A DNA stretch of 53,795 nt from Bradyrhizobium sp. GTDB lineage: Bacteria; Pseudomonadota; Alphaproteobacteria; Rhizobiales; Xanthobacteraceae. Shown piece after piece: positions 36,234 to 43,463 of this stretch. The notes beneath the pieces are model-generated. The model had not been told where the DNA came from. It searched no databases and worked only from the letters and a program-made list of their open reading frames with translations. Location: assembly GCF_022844465.1 (NCBI RefSeq), contig NZ_JALHLP010000026.1, positions 1 to 53,795 of the forward strand, read 5' to 3'. Each line of letters starts with the position of its first letter. The stretch's first letter is position 1. The position numbers and the translations under genes are program-made.

Positions 36234-36695
36234 ATGACCGGCGATCGCACCATCCGCTTCGTCACCCGCCAGGACTACGCGCAATGGCTGCCGCTGTGGG
36301 ACGGCTACAACGCTTTCTACGGCCGTTCGGGACCGACCGCGCTGGCGCCCGAGATCACTGCGATGACATGGTCGCGCTTCTTCGACGACTATGAGCCGAT
36401 GCATGCGCTGGCGGCGGAAAGCGGCGGCGAACTGCTCGGGCTGACGCATTACCTGTTTCACCGCAGCACCACCCTGATCGAGCCGAACTGCTATCTGCAG
36501 GATCTCTTCACCAGCGCCGCAGCGCGCGGCAAGGGCGTCGGGCGCGCGCTGATCAACGGCGTCTACGAACAGGCGAAGCTCGCCGGCGGATCCCGCGTCT
36601 ACTGGCAGACGCACGAAACCAACCTCACCGCCATGCAGCTCTACGACAAGGTGGCGGAGCGCTCCGGCTTCCTGATCTATCGCAAGCTGCTGTGA
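36234..36695 (+). CDS. GNAT-family N-acetyltransferase, 2
   Basis: From the ATG at 36234 the 153-residue product carries GNAT motifs: a beta-hairpin with LTHYLFHRSTTLIEPNCYLQ, the acetyl-CoA loop AAARGKGVGRALINGVYEQA (about 95-114), and QTHETNLTAMQLYDKVAERS at the C-terminus. This resembles the small-molecule acetyltransferases of Rhizobiales; the substrate is unknown. It starts 102 bp past the sugar dehydrogenase stop and is followed by a strong terminator at 36821-36866. Confidence 0.87.
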   Translation: MTGDRTIRFVTRQDYAQWLPLWDGYNAFYGRSGPTALAPEITAMTWSRFFDDYEPMHALAAESGGELLGLTHYLFHRSTTLIEPNCYLQDLFTSAAARGKGVGRALINGVYEQAKLAGGSRVYWQTHETNLTAMQLYDKVAERSGFLIYRKLL

Positions 36696-37000
36696 GGCCC
36701 CGGTGGCGGATCTTGCCGGCGCCATATGGATGATCGAGCATGTCATGGGCGCGTAACACGACGCGGCTAGCCTGCGCCCGCGCGTGATCGGGCCCCCCGT
36801 CTTGGATCCCGCGCCCCAAGCGGTCCCCGTCAGTCGCCGCGCCTGACCGGGACCGCAATTTTTTTTGCCGACATCTGACCCTATTCTCCCAAGATAGGTG
36901 CCGCGCCCTGAGGTCGCGGTAGTCGCGCACCTTGCGGCCATTGTTGGCGCGGGCCACAATGCGGGCCTCTCGCCCCGCGCTTTTCCGACAGGATCAAATT
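36696..37000. other. Intergenic region before the aldo/keto reductase
   Basis: About 305 bp. It contains the terminator at 36821-36866 and, at 36939-36961, an imperfect inverted repeat CATTGT...ACAATG that could be an operator for the reductase gene. No gene is supported. Confidence 0.5.
36821..36866 (+). terminator. Rho-independent terminator after GNAT 2
   Basis: A 13-bp stem with one mismatch (36821-36833 and 36843-36855) with a 9-nt loop, followed by CAATTTTTTTT, gives a textbook intrinsic terminator on the plus strand. Confidence 0.85.
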
Positions 37001-37939
37001 ATGCAAATTCGCAATCTCGGCGGCTCCGGCCTGCGCGTTTCCGCCGTCGGTCTTGGCTGCAACAATTTCGGCCAGCGCACCGATCTGGAAACCTCACGCA
37101 AGGTGATCCACAAGGCGATCGACCTCGGCATCACGCTGTTCGACACCGCCGACATCTATGCCGGCATGGGCGGCTCGGAGACCGTGCTCGGCGCCGTGCT
37201 CGGCGACCGCCGCAAGGACATCGTGCTGGCGACGAAATACGCCAAGCCCATGAGCAACGACGGCACCAAGCAGGGCGCCTCGCGCCGCTACATCATGTCG
37301 GCGGTCGAAGCCAGCCTGACCCGGCTGAAGACCGACTACATCGACCTCTACCAACAGCACGATTACGACCCGCTGACGCCGATGGAAGAAACCTTGCGCG
37401 CGCTCGACGATCTCGTTCGCCAGGGCAAGGTGCGCTACCTCGGCAATTCGAATTTTCCGGCCTGGCGCATCGCCGAAGCCGAACTGATGGCGCGGCAGAT
37501 GAACCTCAACCGCTTCGTCTCGTGCCAGGACGAATACAGCCTGGTGGTGCGCGGCATCGAAAATGATCTGTTGCCCGCCGCGCAGGAATACAAGCTCGGC
37601 CTGCTGCCGTTCTTCCCGCTGGCGAGCGGGCTTCTCACCGGCAAATATAAGCGCGGCGCGGCAGCGCCCGCCGACACCCGCTTCGCCAAGGCGCCCGCGC
37701 TGAAGGATCGTTACGTCACGCCGCGCAACGAGGACATCGTCGAAAGGCTGCAGGCGTTTGCGCAAGTGCGCGGCCACACCATGCTCGAACTCGCCTTCTC
37801 CTGGCTGGCCTGCCGCCCGCAGGTCGCAAGCGTCATCGCCGGCGCCACCCGCGTCGAACAGATCGAGCAGAACGTGAAAGCGATCAGCTGGAACTTGAGC
37901 GCGGAAGAGATCGCGGAGATCGACGGGATCACGAAGTAA
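37001..37939 (+). CDS. Aldo/keto reductase
   Basis: The start at 37001 (MQIRNLGGSG) gives 312 residues of the AKR TIM barrel, which reduces carbonyls with NADPH. The catalytic tetrad is visible: Asp48, Tyr53 in DIYAG, Lys79 in ATKYA and His120 in LYQQHDYD. The C-terminal cofactor motif VIAGATRVEQIEQNVKA is present. The gene is preceded by a possible operator (36939-36961) and followed by a half copy of repeat family C. Its substrate is unknown. Confidence 0.93.
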   Translation: MQIRNLGGSGLRVSAVGLGCNNFGQRTDLETSRKVIHKAIDLGITLFDTADIYAGMGGSETVLGAVLGDRRKDIVLATKYAKPMSNDGTKQGASRRYIMSAVEASLTRLKTDYIDLYQQHDYDPLTPMEETLRALDDLVRQGKVRYLGNSNFPAWRIAEAELMARQMNLNRFVSCQDEYSLVVRGIENDLLPAAQEYKLGLLPFFPLASGLLTGKYKRGAAAPADTRFAKAPALKDRYVTPRNEDIVERLQAFAQVRGHTMLELAFSWLACRPQVASVIAGATRVEQIEQNVKAISWNLSAEEIAEIDGITK

Positions 37940-37944
37940 CCCTC

Positions 37945-37982
37945 GTCATTCCGGGATGCGCCAAAGCCGCAGACCCGGAGTC
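37945..37982. repeat. Partial copy of repeat family C
   Basis: GTCATTCCGGGATGCG and GACCCGGAGTCC match the first half of the family C repeats at 28364 and 32294; the second half is missing. It begins six bases past the aldo/keto reductase stop. Confidence 0.55.
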
Positions 37983-38026
37983 CATTTCACCGCTGCCTAT
38001 ATGAGAATTGGGACGCCGCCCTGTCG

Positions 38027-38248
38027 ATGACAAACCGCCTTGAAAACCAGTCCACGCGCCGCCTCGCCTGCGCCGGCTGCGGCGTCGAATTCGGCTGCAG
38101 CCCGTCCGGGCCGTGCTGGTGCAGCGCGGAGGCCTTCCGTCTGCCGATGCCGACCGACGGCGGTGACTGCCTGTGCCCGGACTGCCTGCGCAAGGCCGCC
38201 GCCGCGAGGCCCCCATCGGCCATACTTTCTGAGGGAGACCCGGTATGA
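38027..38248 (+). CDS. Cysteine-rich CWC family protein
   Basis: A 73-residue protein with paired cysteines in the CWC pattern: CAGCGVEFGCSPSGPCWCSA (about 15-34) and CLCPDCLRKAAA. Such small proteins are likely metal-binding (zinc) and of unknown role. Its stop overlaps the start of the methyltransferase gene (38245), so the two are translationally coupled. The start is ATG 38027; the alternative is upstream TTG or GTG codons, which I see no reason to prefer. Confidence 0.8.
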   Translation: MTNRLENQSTRRLACAGCGVEFGCSPSGPCWCSAEAFRLPMPTDGGDCLCPDCLRKAAAARPPSAILSEGDPV

Positions 38249-39033
38249 CCGAACAAACCATTCGCTTCGAGGACGGCGCAGGCTACGAGCAGATGATGGG
38301 CGTCTGGAGCCGGCTCGTGGGCGAGGTGTTTCTGCCCTGGCTGGCGCCGCCGCCGGGCCAGCGATGGATCGATGTCGGCTGCGGCAACGGGGCCTTCACC
38401 GAGTTGCTGGTCGATCGCTGCGCCCCCGCGGCGGTCGAGGGGATTGATCCGTCCGAGGGACAGCTTGCGTTCGCGCGCACGCGGCCCGCGGCGCGGCTGG
38501 CAAAATTCACCATCGGCGACGCCATGGCGCTGCCGTTCCCCGCTGCCAGCTTCGATATGGCCGTGATGGCGCTGGTGCTGGTGTTCGTGCCCGATCCGCG
38601 CAAGGGCGTCGAGGAGATGGTTCGGGTCGTGAGGCCGGGCGGCACCGTCGCGACCTACATGTGGGATATGCTGGGCGGCGGGTTTCCGCTGGACCCCGTT
38701 ATTGTCGAGATGCGGGCGATGGGCCTCGCGCCGACCCGCCCGCCGCAGATGGAGGCATCCCGGACGCAAGCGCTGCGCGATCTGTGGAACGAAGCCGGCC
38801 TCCGGGAGGTGGCGACGCGGGAGATTACCGTGTGGCGCACCTTCGAGAATTTTGACCAGCTATGGTCGGCCAAGCAGAAGTCGCCGACGATTGGCCCGAC
38901 CATCGCGGCGCTGAAATCTCGGGACCTCCAAACGCTGCAGGATCGGGTGCGGACCCGCCTGCCCGCCGACGCCGAAGGACGCATCACCTACGCGGCGACG
39001 GCGAACGCGATCAAGGGCCGCGTGCCGGCGTGA
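38245..39033 (+). CDS. Class I SAM-dependent methyltransferase
   Basis: The 262-residue product has the methyltransferase glycine motif VGCGNGA (44-50), the acidic GIDPSEGQL after it, and DPRKGVEEMVRVVRPGG (motif III). It is of the ubiE/Methyltransf_11 type; the substrate is not clear. The ATG overlaps the CWC gene stop (ATGA), so the pair forms a coupled unit. Two terminator hairpins lie downstream at 39072-39166. Confidence 0.9.
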   Translation: MTEQTIRFEDGAGYEQMMGVWSRLVGEVFLPWLAPPPGQRWIDVGCGNGAFTELLVDRCAPAAVEGIDPSEGQLAFARTRPAARLAKFTIGDAMALPFPAASFDMAVMALVLVFVPDPRKGVEEMVRVVRPGGTVATYMWDMLGGGFPLDPVIVEMRAMGLAPTRPPQMEASRTQALRDLWNEAGLREVATREITVWRTFENFDQLWSAKQKSPTIGPTIAALKSRDLQTLQDRVRTRLPADAEGRITYAATANAIKGRVPA

Positions 39034-39071
39034 CGCCCGCCGCCTCGGATGGCGTGACGCGTTCAAGAAAA

Positions 39072-39101
39072 CACCCGCGCCGGCAGAAGCGGGCGCGGGT
39101 G
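39072..39101 (+). terminator. Terminator hairpin after the methyltransferase gene
   Basis: CACCCGCGCC (39072-39081) and GGCGCGGGTG (39092-39101) form a 10-bp stem with a 10-nt loop, 39 bp past the methyltransferase stop. No T-run follows on the plus strand. Confidence 0.6.
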
Positions 39102-39133
39102 ATTCGGTAAACGAGTCGTTGAGTTTGCTTCCA

Positions 39134-39166
39134 CCGGAAGAGTCCCGATCTGTCGGACTCTTCCGG
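39134..39166. terminator. Perfect 12-bp hairpin between convergent genes
   Basis: CCGGAAGAGTCC (39134-39145) and GGACTCTTCCGG (39155-39166) pair perfectly with a 9-nt loop. It lies 16 bp past the stop of the minus-strand outer-membrane gene (39182) and could end both converging transcripts. Confidence 0.65.
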
Positions 39167-39181
39167 CCTCGTTGATGGATA

Positions 39182-39958
39182 TCAGTAACGCATCGCTGCC
39201 GGGCCGCCGAAGCGGTAGTTGATGCGGGCCGTCACCAGGTCCACGTCCTGACCGATGCTGTTGGTGGTGGCTACTCCGGCCGGAGCGGCGGCGAAGGCCA
39301 GCGTGTCGCGTTCGAGGAAGATGTGGTTGTATTCGACGCCGAACGACCAGTTTGGCGCGAAGCCGAACTCCATGCCGACGCCGACGGTGCCGCCCCAGCG
39401 CGTGTCGTCGGTCGAGTTGATCAGCGCGTTGCCGGCGGTGAAGGTATGGAAGTATCGGTTGTCGACCACCGCCGCGCCGCCCTTGACGTAGAGCAGGACG
39501 TTGTTCCAGGCGTAACCGACCTGGCCGGTGAACAGCCCGAACGCCCTGAGCCTGGAGTTGATGGTCAGGTCTCCGGGCGCGACGACGAAGGCCGGGGACG
39601 AAACCCGCGAGCCATCCAGATCAGCCCAATTGCCCTGCGCTTCGAGACCGAACACGAAGGCGTTGCTCTGCCAGCGATAGCCGACCTGGCCGCCCGCGAC
39701 GATACCATCGGAATCATGGCAGCCTTGGTCGGCGGTGAATGGCGCGCCAGCGAAGCTAACGAAGTTCCAGCAATTGCGCGTCGTTCCGTAGCCGGCGTTG
39801 CCGCCGATGTAGAAGCCGCTCCAGTCGTAGACGGTAGCGACCGCCGGCGGCGGGGCCTTGGTATAGGGGCGGGCAGCCATGTCGGCCGCCGACGCTGAAA
39901 CCACCATCGCGCCCGTCGCGGCAGCGACGGTGAGCGACAGCAAGGACAACTTCTTCAT
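39182..39958 (-). CDS. Outer-membrane beta-barrel protein (Omp25/OmpA-like), 3
   Basis: The 258-residue product has a signal peptide MKKLSLLSLTVAAATGAMVV, cut near SASAADMAARP. The mature sequence follows the family pattern: YDWSGFYIGGNAGYGTTRN, VGYRWQSNAFVFGLEAQGNW, and a C-terminal DLVTARINYRFGG strand near the end. It is the third barrel gene of this type in the window, and the strongest match to the short Omp25 family. Its ATG has AGGAGAG before it. It is likely an abundant outer-membrane protein; no ligand is evident. Confidence 0.92.
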   Translation of the reverse strand: MKKLSLLSLTVAAATGAMVVSASAADMAARPYTKAPPPAVATVYDWSGFYIGGNAGYGTTRNCWNFVSFAGAPFTADQGCHDSDGIVAGGQVGYRWQSNAFVFGLEAQGNWADLDGSRVSSPAFVVAPGDLTINSRLRAFGLFTGQVGYAWNNVLLYVKGGAAVVDNRYFHTFTAGNALINSTDDTRWGGTVGVGMEFGFAPNWSFGVEYNHIFLERDTLAFAAAPAGVATTNSIGQDVDLVTARINYRFGGPAAMRY

Positions 39959-40082
39959 CTCATTCTCTCCTGATCGAATTGGTGACGGGAGAATAGGCTG
40001 ATTTGTTCATCTTGCATGTATCCGGGGAGTCACATCGAACGGTAAGTGTTCCCAAGTTGGGTTCCATCGCGGGGCGGCCAGC

Positions 40083-40277
40083 CTACCGGTCTGCTTCCGT
40101 TGACTGCCTGCCATACCGGAGCTTCTCGCGCTCGAAGGCAATGTAGTCCTTGACCAGCTTCTCAAGGCTGCTGGCCAACAGCTGCCGGCGTGCAGGCGTA
40201 TTCAGGCCGCGCTCGCTGGAAAGGGCAAAACCCGCCAGTTCACGGCACTTTTCAGTAACGGAATCGGACATGAGCAT
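40083..40277 (-). CDS. Small hypothetical protein
   Basis: A 64-residue protein (MLMSDSVTEKCRELAGFALS), helical and charged, with LLASSLEKLVKDYIAFEREK as a long helix. The start could also be the Met at residue 3. No function is recognised. It stands alone between an outer-membrane gene and a wHTH-like gene, both on the same strand. Confidence 0.55.
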   Translation of the reverse strand: MLMSDSVTEKCRELAGFALSSERGLNTPARRQLLASSLEKLVKDYIAFEREKLRYGRQSTEADR

Positions 40278-40447
40278 CCAAGAAAGAATATCGAATCTTT
40301 AGAGAAACGCTGGGGTCAACGTGGGAGAACGAGGGCCGTTGACCCTTGGATCACTCGCCCGTGGAAGTTGTTTTTTCAGCGGCATCTCGCAAAAAAGGTG
40401 GGAGTTCTAGGCGTCGTCGACGGCATCGCGGTTGCGCCACAAAGAAG

Positions 40448-40738
40448 TCAGGGAATGGTCACGATTGACTTCGACGTGTCGCCCCCAGCCTCGACCTGAT
40501 GGGCCGCGCCGCTGCGGCCACGCTCGCGCAGCAACCTGGCCCCGCCCTCGGTTACCGTCACCTGCAGCCCCTCAATTGTCGGTCGGCGCGCGACATAACC
40601 GCGATCGACGGCGTCCTCCCAGATGGTCAGCCGCGGACACGAGGTCCGCCACGTTTCGATCACGTCGGAATAAGACCTTGGCTCGCGCGCGATCCATTCG
40701 ACGAGATCGAGCAACAGCGCGTCCGTCGTCTCGGTCAT
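40448..40738 (-). CDS. Small winged-helix-like hypothetical protein
   Basis: From the ATG at 40738 (MTETTDALLLDLVEWIAREP) the product is 96 residues. It looks like a winged-helix fold: helices SYSDVIETWRTSCPRLTIWE and DAVDRGYVARR, then a beta-rich wing LQVTVTEGGARLL. It lacks an obvious DNA-binding recognition pattern and has no domain that I can name. It starts 28 bp after the TauE/SafE stop on the same strand, so it probably shares its transcript. Confidence 0.65.
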   Translation of the reverse strand: MTETTDALLLDLVEWIAREPRSYSDVIETWRTSCPRLTIWEDAVDRGYVARRPTIEGLQVTVTEGGARLLRERGRSGAAHQVEAGGDTSKSIVTIP

Positions 40739-40766
40739 CGGGCTCCTCCGCTCAAAAACCTTCAAC

Positions 40767-41528
40767 TCAAAACGCCATCGCGCCCTCGCGCGTGACCAGC
40801 AGCCAGCTGCCATAGAGGATGTAATAGCAGGCGACCGTGGTGATCAACCGGTTGGCCCAGGTGCGAAACTGCAGGTCGCTCATCGCCTCGAGGATCCGCC
40901 GCGCCAGCGTGGTGCCGAGCATCGAGGCTGCGATCGCCACCGCCGCCAGCACCGGATCGAGGGTCGCGGCCTGCTCGATGATGCCGCCGAAATAGACCAG
41001 TTTGATGAAGTGGCTGGCGACCTGGCAGGCGGCTTTGGTGGCGACCACCTCGCGGCGGCCGAAATTGCCGCCGAGAAAGAAGGTGTCCATGAGCGGACCC
41101 GACACCCCGGTCATCAGCATCAGCCCGAGGCAGATGAAGCCGTAGAAGCTTCCCTGCCAGATGCTTTCGGGATTGGGCTTCAAATTCCTCGGCATCAGCC
41201 GTGCCATGAACGGCGTGACCCCGAGCAGCAAGAGCGCGATCGGCTTGTCCGGCACGTAGCGGGTGAGCGACCAGACGCCGAGCGCCAGCGCGGCGCCCAT
41301 CAGATAGACCAGCACCGGCCGCCAGCGGATATGCGCCCGCCACAATATCGCGCGCCAGCCGTTCGAGGCCATCTGCGTGATCGCGTGCAGCACCATCGCG
41401 GTCGGCAGCGGCATCAGCGTCAGGAGCACGCCGATCAGGATCATGCCGCCGGCCATGCCGAACAGGCCCGACAGGAAGGCGGTGGCGACCATCAGCGCGC
41501 CAAGGGCCGCGATCATCAGCGAGGTCAT
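40767..41528 (-). CDS. TauE/SafE family sulfite-exporter-like protein
   Basis: The start at 41528 (MTSLMIAALGALMVATAFLS) gives 253 residues with seven to eight membrane helices and the family GMAGGMILIGVLLTL motif in the first repeat and GVSGPLMDTFFLGG in the second. TauE/SafE proteins move sulfoacetate, sulfite or other organosulfur anions across the inner membrane; the substrate is unknown. The wHTH-like gene follows after 28 bp. A family E repeat lies upstream at 41573-41727. Confidence 0.85.
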   Translation of the reverse strand: MTSLMIAALGALMVATAFLSGLFGMAGGMILIGVLLTLMPLPTAMVLHAITQMASNGWRAILWRAHIRWRPVLVYLMGAALALGVWSLTRYVPDKPIALLLLGVTPFMARLMPRNLKPNPESIWQGSFYGFICLGLMLMTGVSGPLMDTFFLGGNFGRREVVATKAACQVASHFIKLVYFGGIIEQAATLDPVLAAVAIAASMLGTTLARRILEAMSDLQFRTWANRLITTVACYYILYGSWLLVTREGAMAF

Positions 41529-41572
41529 CGAAGAATCTCCCGCGCAGGGCTGAAAAAATTGGCGCCCTGCCT

Positions 41573-41727
41573 CTTCTCCCTCTCCCCGCACTTTTGCGGG
41601 GAGAGGGTCGGGGTGAGTGGCTGCTTCCGCGAACCCGGTGACTTCCGGACTCGCGGAAACTCCCCCTCACCCGATATTCAAGCTGCGCTCGAATATCGAC
41701 CTCTCCCCGCGAGCGGGGCGAGGTCAG
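41573..41727. repeat. Dispersed repeat (family E) upstream of the TauE/SafE gene
   Basis: TCTTCTCCCTCTCCCCGC, TTTTGCGGGGAGAGGG, GGGTGAGTGG, CCCCTCACCC and CTCTCCCCGCGAGCGGGG occur in the same order as at 19152-19287. Internal stems CCCCGC/GCGGGG occur at both ends. The interval 41529-41868 between the divergent TauE/SafE and flavoprotein genes holds mainly this element; I see no gene in the rest. Confidence 0.8.
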
Positions 41728-41868
41728 GAAGCGAGCACTCTGAAATCACCCTAAGGCCCTTACGCCTACCCTTCTGCCTTGCTTGTCGCGCGCGCGCAAA
41801 CCGGGTTACCGTGCCGGGCACCTTTTCCACGGCGTCAAGGCGTTCGAAGCGCGCCGCCAGGGCCCGCC

Positions 41869-43095
41869 ATGCCGGACGAGAAAATCGAGACGCTGGTGAT
41901 CGGCGGCGGCCAGGCCGGCCTGGTCATGAGCCATCGACTCAAGCAGCGCGGGCTTCCGCACCTCGTGCTGGAGCGGCGACGGATCGCCGAACGCTGGCGC
42001 AGCGAGCGCTGGGACGGGCTGGCATTCCAGTTTCCGAACTGGTCGGTGCGGCTGCCGGACTTTCCGTTTCCGCACGGCGATCCCGATGCGTTCGCGACCA
42101 CCGCCGAGATCGTGAAATTCATCGACGCCTACGCCGAATTCGTCGCCCCACCGATCCGCTGCGGCGTCGAGGTGACGCGGCTGTCGCGGCGCGACGGTGC
42201 CGGCTTCGTCGCCGAGACGCCGAGCGGCGCGATCGAAGCCCGCAATGTCGTTGTCGCCACCGGCCCCTATCAGCGCGCGCTCATTCCGCCGCTGTTGCGC
42301 GGGCATCCGGTGTTTCAGGTCCATGCCAGCAATTACAAGAATCCCGAGCAGCTTCCCTCGGGCGCGGTGCTGGTGGTCGGCGCCGGCGCGTCGGGCGCGC
42401 AGATCGCCGAGGAGTTGCTGCGGGCCGGCCGCCGCGTCCATCTCTCGGTCGGCACCCACCGCCGGCTGCCGCGCCGCTACCGCGGCCGCGACCTGATCTG
42501 GTGGCTCGCCGAAATCGGCATCGACCGGACCCCGACTGCGCAGCGCGGTCCCTCGGTGTTGGGGCCGGTGATCTCGGGCGCCTATGGCGGCCGCACCATC
42601 GACCTCAGGCGCTTCGCCGCCGACGGCATGGTGTTGGTCGGACGCCTGACGGCCGCGCGCAACGGGGTGATCGAAATCGCGCCCGATCTCGCCGCCAATC
42701 TCGCAGGCGGCGATCTCGTCTATGCCGGCTTCCTCGACATGGTCGACGCCTATGTCAGGCAGCGCGGCCTCGATTTGCCTGACGATCCGGACGCGCGGGC
42801 GATGCTGCCCGATCCCGCTTGCGTCACCGTGCCGCGGCGCCGTCTCGACCTCGGCGCCGATGGGATCAGCGCGGTGATCTGGGCCACCGGCTACGGCGTC
42901 GATTTCGGCTGGATCGATCTGCCGGTTATCGACGGCGGCGGCGAAGCGGTGCACCGGGACGGCATCACCGCCCTGCCCGGCCTGTATTTCCTCGGCCTGC
43001 CCTGGCTGTCCAGGATGAACTCCTCGTTCCTGTCCGGCGTCGGCGACGACGCAGAGGTGATCGCCGAGCATATTCTCGCGCGGCGCTGGCGATGA
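41869..43095 (+). CDS. Flavin-containing monooxygenase-like NAD(P)/FAD oxidoreductase
   Basis: The start at 41869 (MPDEKIETLVIGGGQAG) gives 408 residues. Two Rossmann loops are visible: IGGGQAG (11-17) for FAD and VGAGASG (about 171-177) for NAD(P). The motif WRSERWDGLAFQFPNWSVRL is characteristic of the FMO/CzcO-like class, and VIWATGYGVDFGWIDLPVID is the C-terminal ATG motif. Members hydroxylate or oxidise small nucleophiles, or act in metal resistance contexts. The substrate is not known. Palindromic CTTCACAACATGTGAAG (43114-43130) follows the stop. Confidence 0.88.
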   Translation: MPDEKIETLVIGGGQAGLVMSHRLKQRGLPHLVLERRRIAERWRSERWDGLAFQFPNWSVRLPDFPFPHGDPDAFATTAEIVKFIDAYAEFVAPPIRCGVEVTRLSRRDGAGFVAETPSGAIEARNVVVATGPYQRALIPPLLRGHPVFQVHASNYKNPEQLPSGAVLVVGAGASGAQIAEELLRAGRRVHLSVGTHRRLPRRYRGRDLIWWLAEIGIDRTPTAQRGPSVLGPVISGAYGGRTIDLRRFAADGMVLVGRLTAARNGVIEIAPDLAANLAGGDLVYAGFLDMVDAYVRQRGLDLPDDPDARAMLPDPACVTVPRRRLDLGADGISAVIWATGYGVDFGWIDLPVIDGGGEAVHRDGITALPGLYFLGLPWLSRMNSSFLSGVGDDAEVIAEHILARRWR

Positions 43096-43194
43096 CGGCC
43101 GTTGCTTGAAAAACTTCACAACATGTGAAGCCGTTCACAACCGGCTCCGCCGCGCCGTGGTTGGCTGCCGCTACGGAAACCGCGGGAGACAGCC

Positions 43195-43404
43195 ATGATC
43201 TATGCCGGCTTTGAAATTCAGTCGTTCGAGGCGGGCCAAGGCCTGTGGCACGCGCGGATTCAGCGAACCGACCGCAAACCTGTCGTGATCGACGGCACCG
43301 CGTTCCCGACGCTGGAAGTCGGTTTCGCGTGGTCGAATCCGGACGCCGCGATCGCCGACGCCAAGGCCCATATCGACCGCATGAGTCAGCGCTTCCACGC
43401 ATAG
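43195..43404 (+). CDS. Small conserved hypothetical protein
   Basis: A 69-residue protein (MIYAGFEIQSFEAGQGLWHA), mostly beta-strand with an amphipathic helical end, no Cys or membrane segment. A short-protein family with the same start is known to me from Bradyrhizobium genomes; no function. Its ATG lies after GGGAGACAGCC, and it ends 59 bp before the uvrB start on the same strand. Confidence 0.65.
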   Translation: MIYAGFEIQSFEAGQGLWHARIQRTDRKPVVIDGTAFPTLEVGFAWSNPDAAIADAKAHIDRMSQRFHA

Positions 43405-43463
43405 CGCGTTTTCGCCGCGAAGCCGCCCTTTCCTCGCCGGCGGACTCGCCCCATATTCGCGGG

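Noticed and set aside
38860..39110. Short frames at the methyltransferase 3' end
   Set aside because: They are out-of-frame shadows of the methyltransferase gene with Arg/Ala-rich composition.
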